Origin: Massilia oculi
Lineage (GTDB): Bacteria > Pseudomonadota > Gammaproteobacteria > Burkholderiales > Burkholderiaceae_D
Assembly: GCF_003143515.1 (NCBI RefSeq)
Contig: NZ_CP029343.1
Span: forward strand, 1 to 64,000
Direction: 5' to 3'
DNA length: 64,000 bases
Below the pieces are notes generated by a model. That model did not search any database, was not told the origin of the DNA, and saw only the letters and a list, made by a program, of their open reading frames with translations. Position numbers and translations under genes: made by a program. Numbering within the stretch: the stretch's first letter is position 1; every line of letters starts with the position of its first letter. Below are positions 1-8,631 of this stretch, one piece after another.

Positions 1-1672
1 GAGGAGCAGGTCCAGGCCCAAGTTTTGCCAGTGGCGGCTCACCGCGGTCCGATACCGGATGGTCGGAACGGTCCGCGAGCGCGGCCGCGAGCTGCAGATG
101 AGTCTGTGCATCGCCTTGCAGGGGCAACACGTCCGTTACTTCGGGTTTACCCTGGGTGATCGTGCCGGTCTTGTCCAGTGCGAGCGAGCGCAGCTTGCCG
201 CCCTGCTCTAGGTAGACGCCGCCTTTGATGAGGATACCGGCCCGCGCCGCCGCAGCCAGGCCGCTGACGACGGTGACCGGGGTCGAGATCACCAGGGCGC
301 AGGGGCACGCGATCACCAGCAGAACGAGTGACTTGTAGATCCATGGCATCCATTCGGCGCCCAGCATGAGCGGCGGCACCAGGGCGACGGCGAGCGCAAT
401 GGCGAACACGATGGGCGTGTAGATGCTGGAGAAGCGATCGACGAAACGCTGCGTGGGCGCGCGGCTGCCCTGCGCGTCCTCGACCGCGCGGATGATGCGC
501 GACAGGGTCGAGTTGCTGTGGCCGGCGGTGACACGGTATTCGAAAGAGCCCGTTTCATTGATCGTGCTGGCAAACACCTTGTCGCCGACCGTCTTCGGTA
601 CCGGCATGCTCTCGCCCGTGATCGGCGCCTGGTTGACTGACGACTGGCCAGTGGTCACTTCCCCGTCCAGGGCGATCCGCTCGCCGGGTGCGACACGGGC
701 CAGGGCGCCGATCGCGACCGTGGTGGCGTCCTGATCACTCCAGTTGCCGTCGTCAAGGCGCACGCTCACCCGCTCGGGTGTCAATGCCATCAGGCCCTGG
801 ATGGCGTTTCTCGCACGGTCGAGCGAGCGGGCCTCGATTATCTCGGCAAGCGCGAAAAGGACCATGACCATCGCCGCTTCGGGCCATTGCCCGATCAGTA
901 CCGCGCCGGTCACGGCGATTGACATCAGGGCATTGATATTCAAATTGCGGTTCTTGACCGCAATCCAGCCTTTCTTGTACACCCCCAAGCCCGTCGTCGC
1001 GATCGCAAGCAGCGATAGCAGGATGACTGGCCACCAGTTTTCATCGCCCGTCGTCCATGCGACGACCTCGGCACCGACTGCTGCGGCCAAGCCCAGGGCA
1101 AGGACTGAATACTGCCGCTTTCGGGAGACCGTTGGGACGGCAGCGGCTCGTCCTTGCCCAGCTGCAACGAGCACCGCCTGCATACCGATGGACGTCAGTG
1201 CATCCAGGATCGCCATTGCCGGCCCACTATGCCTGACGACCAAGCGACGCTGGACGAGATTGAAGTCAAGCTGTTCGACCTGCGGCATGCCGGACAGCTT
1301 GCTACGGATGAGCGTCTCCTCGGTGGGGCAATCCATGTTCTCGATGCGGAAAACAGTGCCGGCTGCTGACCCGCTTTGCTCCTCGGTCTGTTCAACCACC
1401 GGGTCCATGCCGACCGCGCGTACTGCTGCAAGGATCGCCTGTGGATCGCCGAGGCTGTGCTCCACCCGCAAGCGGCGCTGGACAAGATTGAACTCGAGCT
1501 TTCCGACGCCTGCAACGCGTCCGAGCGCTTGCCGCAGCAGTCCCTCTTCTGTCGGGCAGTCCATCTGGTTGATGCGAATGAGAAGAGAATGATCCAAGGC
1601 TGCAGATGAGGCACCTGCGGTCTCGATCGGTGCAGATTTTTCGCAACATGATTTTGTCTGGCATTCCGACAT
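1..1672 (-). CDS. cadA: CadA-type Cd/Zn/Pb-exporting P1B ATPase, copy 1 (partial, apparent frameshift)
   Basis: Inner-membrane ATPase that would pump Cd, Zn or Pb from the cytoplasm. Only the first ~557 codons are in the window; the C-terminus lies beyond the left edge. Seen: two HMA-like modules near residues 25-95 and 105-165, each with MDCPTEE in place of GMxCxxC, then ITGES, the CPC helix and DKTGT. The ATG at 1672 follows GAGGAG at 5 nt. It diverges from the MerR gene at 1763. Close relative of the copy at 29021-31504. Around 47-50 this copy has one extra base: past it the residues matching TAVSRHWQ are only in the other frame, so the gene may be broken, or this is a sequence error at the edge. 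Confidence 0.9.
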   Translation of the reverse strand, partial: MSECQTKSCCEKSAPIETAGASSAALDHSLLIRINQMDCPTEEGLLRQALGRVAGVGKLEFNLVQRRLRVEHSLGDPQAILAAVRAVGMDPVVEQTEEQSGSAAGTVFRIENMDCPTEETLIRSKLSGMPQVEQLDFNLVQRRLVVRHSGPAMAILDALTSIGMQAVLVAAGQGRAAAVPTVSRKRQYSVLALGLAAAVGAEVVAWTTGDENWWPVILLSLLAIATTGLGVYKKGWIAVKNRNLNINALMSIAVTGAVLIGQWPEAAMVMVLFALAEIIEARSLDRARNAIQGLMALTPERVSVRLDDGNWSDQDATTVAIGALARVAPGERIALDGEVTTGQSSVNQAPITGESMPVPKTVGDKVFASTINETGSFEYRVTAGHSNSTLSRIIRAVEDAQGSRAPTQRFVDRFSSIYTPIVFAIALAVALVPPLMLGAEWMPWIYKSLVLLVIACPCALVISTPVTVVSGLAAAARAGILIKGGVYLEQGGKLRSLALDKTGTITQGKPEVTDVLPLQGDAQTHLQLAAALADRSDHPVSDRGEPPLAKLGPGPAP

Positions 1673-1703
1673 GACGACTCCTCGAGAACTGTGTATAGTT
1701 CAC

Positions 1704-1734
1704 ATTGAACACCCTGTAGCGGGTACGGGGTCAA
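1704..1734 (-). promoter_or_regulatory. MerR-type promoter/operator of cadA copy 1
   Basis: Read on the minus strand: TTGACC (-35, 1729-1734), a 19-bp spacer and TTCAAT (-10, at 1704-1709), the overlong spacing typical of MerR-family promoters. The dyad at 1711-1731 has half-sites ACCCCGTAC and CTACAGGGT around CCG. The left half deviates at two of nine positions from perfect symmetry, unlike the matching site at 31545-31565. Confidence 0.85.
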
Positions 1735-1762
1735 GCACTAAGTTAACGCACCGGGATTTTTC

Positions 1763-2191
1763 TTGAAAATCGGCGAATTGGCAGACCGGTCAGGCTGCTT
1801 GGTTGAAACCATCCGCTACTATGAGCGCATCGGATTGCTCGCTCCGCCTGAAAGGTCGGCAAACAATTATCGAGCTTATAACGAGCTTCACGCTGAGCGC
1901 TTGCTGTTCATTCGGCATTGCCGCGCCTTGGACATTACACTCGATGAGATCCGGACGCTGCTCGATTTTCGCGAGGCGCCCGGAAAAAATTGCGAGAGCG
2001 TCAACGCTTTGCTCGACAAGCACATCGGGCACATCGTCGACCGTATAGCAAACCTGTCAGTACTAGAAGCGCAGCTCAGAGACCTCAGGAGCCGTTGCAT
2101 CGCCACCGACAGCACAAATCCATGTGAAATCCTGCAGGCGCTCGGCGCTGCGGACGTTTGCGACGAGCCAGTAAGGCTTGGGCGCCATTGA
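1763..2191 (+). CDS. cadR: MerR-family Cd/Pb-responsive regulator (CadR/PbrR type), copy 1
   Basis: Metal-sensing activator that unwinds long-spacer promoters; expected targets are cadA (minus strand) and pbrT (plus strand), both with MerR-type promoters next to it. 142 aa. N-terminal winged helix with ETIRYYERIGLL at residues 15-26; the dimer helix follows C77, and C112 and C121 lie in the metal loop, matching the three-cysteine pattern of CadR/PbrR. Starts with TTG at 1763; the paralogue at 31599 has ATG at the equivalent position. No frameshift or stop. Whether it senses Cd, Pb or both cannot be told from sequence. Confidence 0.92.
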   Translation: MKIGELADRSGCLVETIRYYERIGLLAPPERSANNYRAYNELHAERLLFIRHCRALDITLDEIRTLLDFREAPGKNCESVNALLDKHIGHIVDRIANLSVLEAQLRDLRSRCIATDSTNPCEILQALGAADVCDEPVRLGRH

Positions 2192-2255
2192 CTAGCCCTG
2201 GACATTCCGCGCCATCACTGCATTGCTGAACCAGCGAACAGCCGGAACAATGCGC

Positions 2256-2286
2256 TTGACCTTCAAGTAGCTTGAAGGTGTTTAAT
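2256..2286 (+). promoter_or_regulatory. MerR-type promoter/operator of pbrT copy 1
   Basis: TTGACC (2256-2261), 19-bp spacer, TTTAAT (2281-2286). The dyad at 2259-2279 is perfect: ACCTTCAAG and CTTGAAGGT around TAG. It lies 36 nt before the pbrT ATG, so pbrT has its own metal-responsive promoter rather than relying on read-through from cadR. Confidence 0.87.
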
Positions 2287-2321
2287 ATCAGATTCTCGAA
2301 CCTGAAGACAAGTATCCCGAT

Positions 2322-4250
2322 ATGACGTACCCCATTTGGCGTCGGCTAATCGCCTTCGTAATGTTCTGCTGCTGCGTGATCGGTACGACACACGCTAATC
2401 CCACATCATCGGAAGCGGAAGTCCGCCAGCTCTGGCAGTTGCTCGATTATGTCGCCGTCGATTACGCCGGCGCGGTCCAGAACGGAGCGATTGTCAGCGA
2501 ACTCGAATACGGCGAAATGCAGGAGTTCTCGACGCGTGCACAGAACCAGGTGACGGCATTGCCTCCGCATCCTTTGCATGCAGAACTTGCAGCTGCCACC
2601 ACCAAGCTGAAGCAGGCGGTCGAGCGCAAGGAAGCGCCGCAACAGGTTTCCCTGCTTGCGCGAGAGGCAAACCGTTTGCTGCTGCAGGCCTACCCCTTCC
2701 CTGTTGCGCCGCGCGCCTTGCCCGATCTGGCCAGCGGTGCGGCGCTGTACCAGGCGCAATGCGCTTCATGCCATGGAGCGGCCGGCGCCGGCGATGGGCC
2801 ACTCACGGCCAAGCTCGAACCTAAACCAATCGCATTTACCAATGAGGAAAGAGCCCGTTCCCGCTCTCTCATGGCCCTATATCAGGTCATCAGCCAGGGT
2901 GTCGAGGGCACATCGATGCCAGCCTTTGCAGGCTTGTCCGAGCATGACCGCTGGTCTCTGGCATTCTATGTCGGTAGCCTGGCGTTCAAGGGCACGGACA
3001 TCGCAGCCGGAGAGTCTGCATTCGCCCAGAGCAGCTCCGCGTCTGCCACGATTCCCGACATGAACACGCTCGTGACGGCAACCGAAGAGGAACTGGCGAA
3101 GGCAGGCTCACCGTCGACCGCGCGGGCGGTTCTGGCCTATGCACGTACCCACCCCGGGGTGGTATGGGAGCAGCAAGAACGCAAGGGCATCGTTCTTGCG
3201 CGCAAGCTGCTGCAGGACAGTCTGGATGCCTTGAAAAATAACCAGCGGTCGAAGGCTACCGAACTTGCTTTATCGGCCTATCTGGACGGTTTCGAGCCGC
3301 TCGAGGCGAGGCTCGATGCGACGGACCGCCAGCTCCTGGTCGACGTGGAGCGAACCATGCAGCTGTACCGGGGCGCGGTTGCGCAAGGCAATGTGTTGGG
3401 TGCGACCGAATACGCCGGGCAGCTGGACACGTATTTCGCACGCGTCGAGGAGCTTACCGGCGCGAGCAAGACCGACGCGACGACGGTGTTCGTGGGCGCG
3501 TTGACCATTCTCCTGCGCGAAGGTGTCGAAGCCCTGTTGATCGTGATTGCGATGGTTGCGTTCCTCCGCAAAGCGGAGCGTCCACAGGCCTTGCACTACG
3601 TGCACGCCGGCTGGATCTCGGCCCTGGCAGCAGGCGCCTTGACATGGGTGGTGGCCACTTATGTGGTCAGCATCAGCGGTGCAAGTCGTGAAGTGACTGA
3701 GGGCCTCTCGTCGCTCTTTGCCGCCGCGGTGCTGCTGTCAGTCGGCCTATGGATGCACCAGAAAGGCCAGGCCGGACAGTGGCAAGCCTACCTGAAGCAG
3801 CATTTGACAGCGGCGATGGAAAAACGCTCCGCATGGGCCTTGTTTGCTTTGGCATTCATCGCGGTATACCGGGAAGTCTTCGAAACGGTTTTGTTCTACT
3901 CGGCGCTCGGCGCCGACGGCAACGGCCCTGCGCTGTTGGCAGGATTCGTTACAGGCCTGGTCCTGCTGTCGATAATTGCTGTGATTTTCCTGCGTACCAG
4001 TGCACGCATGCCGATCGGTAAATTCTTCTCGTTCAGCTCCGTGCTGGTGGCCGCCCTGGCAGTTGTCCTGGTCGGAAAAGGAATCGCAGGGCTGCAAGAA
4101 GCCGGATGGCTGACGGCCACACCGGTCACGGGACCGCGGATGCCGGTCCTCGGCCTCTACCCGACGATAGAGACTTATGCGGCGCAACTGGCCCTGCTCC
4201 TGGCGGCTGGTCTTGGCTTCGGCTTCAATCTGATGAAGGTCCGCAAATAG
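2322..4250 (+). CDS. pbrT: PbrT-like permease: cytochrome c domain fused to FTR1-family permease
   Basis: Probable inner-membrane Pb(II)/metal uptake protein of the PbrT family. 642 aa. A signal peptide (residues 1-25) is followed by a periplasmic helical region and a cytochrome c domain with CASCH near 147-151. From about residue 390 comes an FTR1 permease domain with REGVE near 397 and YREVFE near 515, the acidic REXXE motifs used for iron in FTR1, and about seven membrane segments. It follows cadR with its own MerR-type promoter. All motifs are intact, unlike the copy at 32140-34068. In Cupriavidus pbr systems PbrT is thought to import Pb for sequestration; that role is inferred here. Confidence 0.9.
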   Translation: MTYPIWRRLIAFVMFCCCVIGTTHANPTSSEAEVRQLWQLLDYVAVDYAGAVQNGAIVSELEYGEMQEFSTRAQNQVTALPPHPLHAELAAATTKLKQAVERKEAPQQVSLLAREANRLLLQAYPFPVAPRALPDLASGAALYQAQCASCHGAAGAGDGPLTAKLEPKPIAFTNEERARSRSLMALYQVISQGVEGTSMPAFAGLSEHDRWSLAFYVGSLAFKGTDIAAGESAFAQSSSASATIPDMNTLVTATEEELAKAGSPSTARAVLAYARTHPGVVWEQQERKGIVLARKLLQDSLDALKNNQRSKATELALSAYLDGFEPLEARLDATDRQLLVDVERTMQLYRGAVAQGNVLGATEYAGQLDTYFARVEELTGASKTDATTVFVGALTILLREGVEALLIVIAMVAFLRKAERPQALHYVHAGWISALAAGALTWVVATYVVSISGASREVTEGLSSLFAAAVLLSVGLWMHQKGQAGQWQAYLKQHLTAAMEKRSAWALFALAFIAVYREVFETVLFYSALGADGNGPALLAGFVTGLVLLSIIAVIFLRTSARMPIGKFFSFSSVLVAALAVVLVGKGIAGLQEAGWLTATPVTGPRMPVLGLYPTIETYAAQLALLLAAGLGFGFNLMKVRK

Positions 4251-4328
4251 TTATTGAATGGCTCGCAGCAGGCGTCGCGGCTGATGCCTGCCGGGTAATC
4301 ATCACCTTATCGCCGAAAGGTAAACAAC

Positions 4329-5282
4329 TTGAACCGCGAAAGCCTGGAACGGAATCAGATTCCAGTCTATGTTGTAAGTGCCGCCTTGGCCGTGCTCGGG
4401 GGGATCCTTGCGCCTGATGCTGCGGCCAGGCTTGATCTGTTGGTGACACCTGCCATTGCGGTCCTGATGTATGCGATGTTTCTGCAGATTCCCTTTCTCG
4501 AGCTAAGGCAGGGGTTGGGTAATCGAGCGTTCATATCTGCAGTTTTGGTCGCCAATTTTGTGCTGATACCGCTTCTGGTATGGGTCTTGACGCGTGGACT
4601 GAGCGATCGTCCTGCGCTGTTAATCGGCGCGCTCCTGGTTCTGCTGACGCCATGTATTGACTACGTCGTCGTATTCACTCATCTCGGGAAAGGCGATTCG
4701 CGCCTGACCCTGGCCGCCACGCCAATCCTGCTCCTGCTTCAGCTGCTCCTACTGCCCATCTACCTCAGCGTAATAACTGGCGGCGAATCTGGCGTCGTCA
4801 TCGCTGTCGCGCCGTTTGTCGACGCATTCCTGCTGCTGATCGTGGCTCCGCTGTTGCTTGCGGTGGCTACTGCCGGGCTGGCGAAGCGATCGTCCATCGT
4901 CGAGAAATGGAATACCGGATGGGCCTGGCTCCCGGTCCCCGCCATGGCCGCAGTGCTGGTGGTCGTCATCGGTTCGCAGATCGGAGCGATCATCAGGGAA
5001 ATCGAGCAATTGGTGCCGGTCATTCCGGTTTATATTGGCTTCATGACGCTTGCCCCACTGGTAGGAGCTTTCACGTCGCGCATGTTCAAACTGCCGGTAG
5101 CAGCGGCTCGCGCCGTGACCTTCAGCGCGTCGACGCGCAATTCTCTGGTAGTGCTGCCGCTCGCGCTCGCGTTACCCGACGATTTGCGTGGAATTGCGGC
5201 GGCGGCTGTGATCACACAAACCCTGGTCGAACTGGGCAGTGAACTGGTCTATGTGCGTGCAATTCCTGCCCTGGTCAAGTGA
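4329..5282 (+). CDS. ACR3/bile-acid-symporter family permease
   Basis: Polytopic inner-membrane carrier, 317 aa, about ten hydrophobic segments. The stretch LLTPCIDYVVVFTHL (near residues 110-124) resembles the conserved Cys-containing helix of ACR3 arsenite exporters, and SASTRNSLVVLPLALALP (near 256-273) resembles the later ACR3 signature. Arsenite or a related oxyanion is a plausible substrate, but no arsR or arsC is nearby. Starts with TTG at 4329 after a weak GAAAGG. It follows pbrT by 78 nt and has no counterpart in module 2, where a lipoprotein gene occupies this slot. Confidence 0.75.
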   Translation: MNRESLERNQIPVYVVSAALAVLGGILAPDAAARLDLLVTPAIAVLMYAMFLQIPFLELRQGLGNRAFISAVLVANFVLIPLLVWVLTRGLSDRPALLIGALLVLLTPCIDYVVVFTHLGKGDSRLTLAATPILLLLQLLLLPIYLSVITGGESGVVIAVAPFVDAFLLLIVAPLLLAVATAGLAKRSSIVEKWNTGWAWLPVPAMAAVLVVVIGSQIGAIIREIEQLVPVIPVYIGFMTLAPLVGAFTSRMFKLPVAAARAVTFSASTRNSLVVLPLALALPDDLRGIAAAAVITQTLVELGSELVYVRAIPALVK

Positions 5283-5289
5283 GCTGTAC

Positions 5290-5536
5290 TGTCAATAGTG
5301 GACACGTCCGTTTCAAGCAGCCAGCTGCCGTCTGCTGATCTTTTCGGCAAAAAATTCTGGCGATAGATAGCCGAGACGCGAATGGCGCCGCTGGCGGTTC
5401 CAGAAGATTTTGATGTATTTCGTAATTGCCGGTTCAGCGTCGGCCCTGGTCCTATACCACTGGCAATGGATCAATCCGCCCTTCAGGCGTCGCCAGACGC
5501 GCTCCATGCGTGCGTTGTCATGGCAGTTTACTGCAA
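5290..5536 (-). pseudogene. IS3-family transposase 3' fragment
   Basis: C-terminal scrap of an orfB-type integrase. The frame holds CHDNARMERVWRRLKGGL followed by RRHSRLGYLSPEFF, the end of the DDE domain including the region after the catalytic Glu. A terminus-like sequence TGTCAATAGTGGACA starts at 5290. The upstream part of the element is missing. It sits between the ACR3-like gene and the CDF gene, so the IS end marks a past rearrangement within module 1. Confidence 0.75.
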
Positions 5537-5687
5537 GTGCTCGGCAACCCTAATCCAAGCTTCTTACCTGGCTCGTGTTTGATATGTGCGCGCTCGCTTT
5601 GGTAACTGACGTATTATGTGTTCATCCAAGCGCGTCCGGTAGAGAAAAGCGCTGGGCGCGTTCTTCCTGCAATCTTTTGGAGATCCG

Positions 5688-6302
5688 ATGTCGGATATTG
5701 GCAAGGACAGCGATGACGAATCAGGTTCGGACGCTTCCAACGAGCGTGATCGTGGCATTTTATGGAAGGTCTTGCTAATCAATCTGGGCCAGTGTTTGGC
5801 CGGGGTGACTGTCGGAATATGGGCATCTTCAACTGCCGTGGTTGGCGCTGGCCTTGACAACCTGGGTGACGCTGCAGTCTATGGCGTCAGTCTGTACGCG
5901 GTGGGTAGATCCAGCACAATCAAAAAGCGTGCGGCGCAATTATCTGGCTGGCTCCTCATTGGTTTCGCCTGCCTATTGTTAGTTGAAGTTGTCCGTCGTT
6001 TTCTTGGCGGTGAGGCACCGCTGGGACCAGCCATGATGGCCATGGCTGCAACAAATGCCCTACTGAATACCTACTGCATTCGCCTGCTGAAGCAGCATCG
6101 CGGCCAGGACGTCAATTTTAAGGCCTCGACTATATTCACGAATAACGATTCGCTTGTGAACGGCGCAATCGTGCTTTCGGGCGCGTTAGTAATGTGGACA
6201 AATTCAAACCTTCCTGATCTGCTGCTTGGAACAGTGGTTTCGTTCATTGCTGGGAAGGGAGGTTATGAAATCCTCTCAGAGGCAAAAGGACATCAGTCGT
6301 GA
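5688..6302 (+). CDS. Short CDF-family cation transporter (transmembrane domain only), copy 1
   Basis: Predicted membrane cation/proton antiporter, 204 aa. It has the six-helix CDF core: GLDNLGD (near 59-65) supplies the metal-site acidic pair of helix II, and FTNNDSLVNG (near 150-159) is the helix V equivalent, with Asn where His is usual. The cytoplasmic ferredoxin-like C-terminal domain is absent; the protein ends soon after helix VI. RBS TTTTGGAG precedes the ATG. Its paralogue at 34530-35147 ends at the same point, so the short form is the family's own length and not a truncation here. Substrate unknown. Confidence 0.82.
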   Translation: MSDIGKDSDDESGSDASNERDRGILWKVLLINLGQCLAGVTVGIWASSTAVVGAGLDNLGDAAVYGVSLYAVGRSSTIKKRAAQLSGWLLIGFACLLLVEVVRRFLGGEAPLGPAMMAMAATNALLNTYCIRLLKQHRGQDVNFKASTIFTNNDSLVNGAIVLSGALVMWTNSNLPDLLLGTVVSFIAGKGGYEILSEAKGHQS

Positions 6303-6603
6303 TACGAGGTATTCCATTCGAACCCTGCACGCGCAACAGAGATACATCCAGTGTGGTGTACGACTAAGCTGACGGAAAGCGCCTTATGGCGGCTGGCCGT
6401 CGTAACATGATCGAAATCGCGGGCGGAAACGCAGTTGTTGAACCAAGTGCGAAGGAGGCACTGGTATTTTGCTAACCCGAGTTCTCTGTCTAGTCGGAGC
6501 ATTACTGGCAACGCAAATCAGGGAGGTCTGACGCGGAACCCCGGACATTCTCATCAGGCAGGTATTTCCCTTCCCTCAGGTGATCAGATTTGTACATTAC
6601 CAA
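6303..6603. other. Gene-free spacer between CDF gene and IS903-type element
   Basis: About 300 bases with no open frame resembling a known protein, no clear promoter and no hairpin followed by a T-tract. It may be the left flank of whatever gene the IS disrupted, but no DUF4214 sequence was recognised here. Confidence 0.5.
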
Positions 6604-7657
6604 GGCTTTGTTGCACAAATCGGCCCGTGCAGCGGCCAAGTCTCGGGGCGAGGTAAGCTGACGGCATGAGTGGCCCAGCAAAACCGAAGTACCGAACGAC
6701 CAACTGGAAAGACTACAACACGGCGCTGAAGGCGCGCGGCTCCCTGCTCGTCTGGCTGGACAAGGACATGTGCTGGCACGGCAGTGCCAGCGGCAAGCGG
6801 GGCCGCCGTCCGAAGTACAGCGAGGCGGCGATCCAGTTCTGCCTGACGATCAAGGGTTTGTTCAATCTGGCCCTGCGCCAGGCGATGGGCATGGCGCAAA
6901 GTCTGCTCAAGCTCGCCGGCCTGGACTGGCAAGTGCCTGACTTCAGCACCGTTAGTCGGCGCCAGAAACACCTTTCGGTAACGATCGCAGCGCAGACGAC
7001 GACATCGGGGTTGCACCTCCTGGTCGACAGCACGGGCATCAAGATGCTGGGCGAAGGCGAGTGGAAGACCAAAAAACATGGGGCCGACTACCGTCGCCAG
7101 TGGCGCAAGGTCTACCTTGGCATTGACGCGGCCACACTGGAAATCCGGGCCATCGAAGTGACCGACAACGCAACCGGCGACGCGCCGATACTCCCGTACC
7201 TGCTCGACCAGATCCCCGTTGACGAGAGTGTCGCGAGCGTCAGCGGCGACGGTGCCTATGACACCAAAGGCTGTCACGAAGCGATCGCGCAACGTGGGGC
7301 ACAGGCGATTATCCCCACTCGCAAGAATGCCAAGCCATGGAAGGACCAGCGTCCTGGCGCCAAAGCCCGCAACGATATCCTGGCGGCCACGCGCCGGCTT
7401 GGCAGGAAGATCTGGAAAAAGTGGAGCGGTTATCACCGGCGCAGCCTTGTCGAGACCAAGATGCGCTGCTTCAAGCTGCTTGGTGAACGCGTCATGGCGC
7501 GTGACTTCGACCGCCAGGTCGCCGAATTGCAGGTCCGTGCCGCTATCCTCAATCGGTTCACCCGGTTGGGCACGCCTACGACTGGCGCGGTGACTATGCC
7601 GTAATTCCGCTTGGGGCTTGGGGAATTACAAACTCCGTTGATTTATGCAACAAAGCC
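6604..7657 (+). mobile_element. IS5-family (IS903 group) insertion sequence, 1054 bp
   Basis: Complete element: left end GGCTTTGTTGCACAAATC at 6604-6621, right end GATTTATGCAACAAAGCC at 7640-7657, an 18-bp inverted repeat with one mismatch. One transposase gene fills it. The 9-bp flanks (CATTACCAA left, GATGAATGC right) do not match, so the expected target duplication is absent and one flank has probably been rearranged. Confidence 0.93.
6666..7604 (+). CDS. IS903-type DDE transposase
   Basis: 312 aa, full length for the IS903 group. It has an N-terminal DNA-binding part, then catalytic Asp in LLVDSTGIK (near 118), Asp in SGDGAYDTKG (near 196) and Glu in SLVETKMRCFK (near 262, the DDE glutamate with the downstream basic residues). 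No frameshift or stop, so it could be active. It lies wholly inside the terminal repeats at 6604 and 7657. Confidence 0.93.
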   Translation: MSGPAKPKYRTTNWKDYNTALKARGSLLVWLDKDMCWHGSASGKRGRRPKYSEAAIQFCLTIKGLFNLALRQAMGMAQSLLKLAGLDWQVPDFSTVSRRQKHLSVTIAAQTTTSGLHLLVDSTGIKMLGEGEWKTKKHGADYRRQWRKVYLGIDAATLEIRAIEVTDNATGDAPILPYLLDQIPVDESVASVSGDGAYDTKGCHEAIAQRGAQAIIPTRKNAKPWKDQRPGAKARNDILAATRRLGRKIWKKWSGYHRRSLVETKMRCFKLLGERVMARDFDRQVAELQVRAAILNRFTRLGTPTTGAVTMP

Positions 7658-7658
7658 G

Positions 7659-7958
7659 ATGAATGCAATGGATAAGGGAACTAGCCTCGAAGCCGTCGCT
7701 GACGAATTTGCCAAGTCGAATGAGTTTCGGACCATCTACGGTTCTGCGCCAAGCAGCGAGGCCGTGGTAACTAGGTTGTACGAAAATGTGTTGCACCGTC
7801 AACCAGATCAATCCGGTTTCGATTCTTGGAACAATCACCTCAAAGCGAATCCATCACTGATCGAGGAAATCGTGGTGGAATTTAGCGAGAGTCCAGAAAA
7901 CCAAGCGCAGGTCGCAACGATTATCGGGAACGGTTTCGAGTATCAACCTTGGGCATGA
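7659..7958 (+). pseudogene. DUF4214-domain protein, 3' fragment cut by the IS
   Basis: Reading continues from the IS right end into 99 codons with the tail of one DUF4214 repeat (TSLEAVADEFAKSNEF) and most of another (LYENVLHRQPDQSGFDSW, then a helix ending near the stop). DUF4214 repeats occur in secreted, often RTX- or S-layer-associated proteins. No signal peptide or start remains; the 5' part is not found left of the IS, so it was deleted. Likely non-functional. Confidence 0.78.
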
Positions 7959-7996
7959 TCGAGCCTGGAGGAAGCCAACGGCAGGCCGCTATCTTT

Positions 7997-8020
7997 ACGC
8001 CATCGAACAATCGATGGCGT
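7997..8020. repeat. Perfect 10-bp-stem hairpin
   Basis: ACGCCATCGA (7997-8006) and TCGATGGCGT (8011-8020) are perfect inverted repeats around a four-base loop. No T-run follows, so it is not a typical intrinsic terminator. It lies about 40 nt after the DUF4214 remnant stop. Confidence 0.6.
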
Positions 8021-8073
8021 CGACGTAACGTACTGCATTGGCAGCCTCTCACGCTTTTGCTCGTTTAAAGAAC

Positions 8074-8100
8074 GCCCGCTACATAGCGGGCTTTTGCTTT
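8074..8100 (+). terminator. Rho-independent terminator
   Basis: Stem GCCCGCT (8074-8080), loop ACAT, stem AGCGGGC (8085-8091), followed by TTTTGCTTTT. It probably ended the transcript of the truncated DUF4214 gene. Confidence 0.8.
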
Positions 8101-8631
8101 TCAGCGCACAACCATGTCAAGTTCGCACTCCACGGCCGACATGGCGGCGGCAATCGTATCACTCTTCGCAGTGTGGCTCAGATTGATGATGGGGCTTACT
8201 TCCGGAAGTACGTCCCACGGGCGCGCCAGCTCAAACGGGCACGCGTGGTGCTCCTCGATCGCTGGCACCGTACGACTCTCAACGCACTATGTTGTATGGC
8301 GGAAAAACATACACTCTATGCCACTATCGCAATGCGAGAAATGCTATTTCAGCCTCTGTTCAAAAATACAATCCGGCCAAAAATTGTAAATTAATCACTA
8401 CATTTCTATATAAAACGGTCAATATCTTACATCTCGCACTGGCTTTGTTGCACACGTTCGCAGGTTAGCCGCGAACCGATAGTCTGCTACTGGTCCAATC
8501 CAGGCCGTCGTAGCCCGATAGCAGCTTGCCGGGTGGAAAAGTCCTCGAATTGTCACGACCGGCTAGTTTCGACCCAAAGCAGACCTTTGACGTGGGCGTC
8601 TGTGCAACGTAGCCCTGACGAATAGCCGAAC
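8101..8631. other. Gene-free region with a solitary IS903-like terminus
   Basis: No convincing gene. At 8441-8453 GGCTTTGTTGCAC repeats the first 13 bases of the IS903-type left end (6604) in the same orientation, then diverges: an orphan terminus. At 8571-8592 there is a 22-base sequence with two differences from 11455-11476 on the far side of the pseudogene block. Confidence 0.55.

Noticed and set aside
8038-8394. Open frames after the DUF4214 relic
   Set aside because: They run through a clear terminator hairpin at 8074-8100 and encode nothing recognisable.
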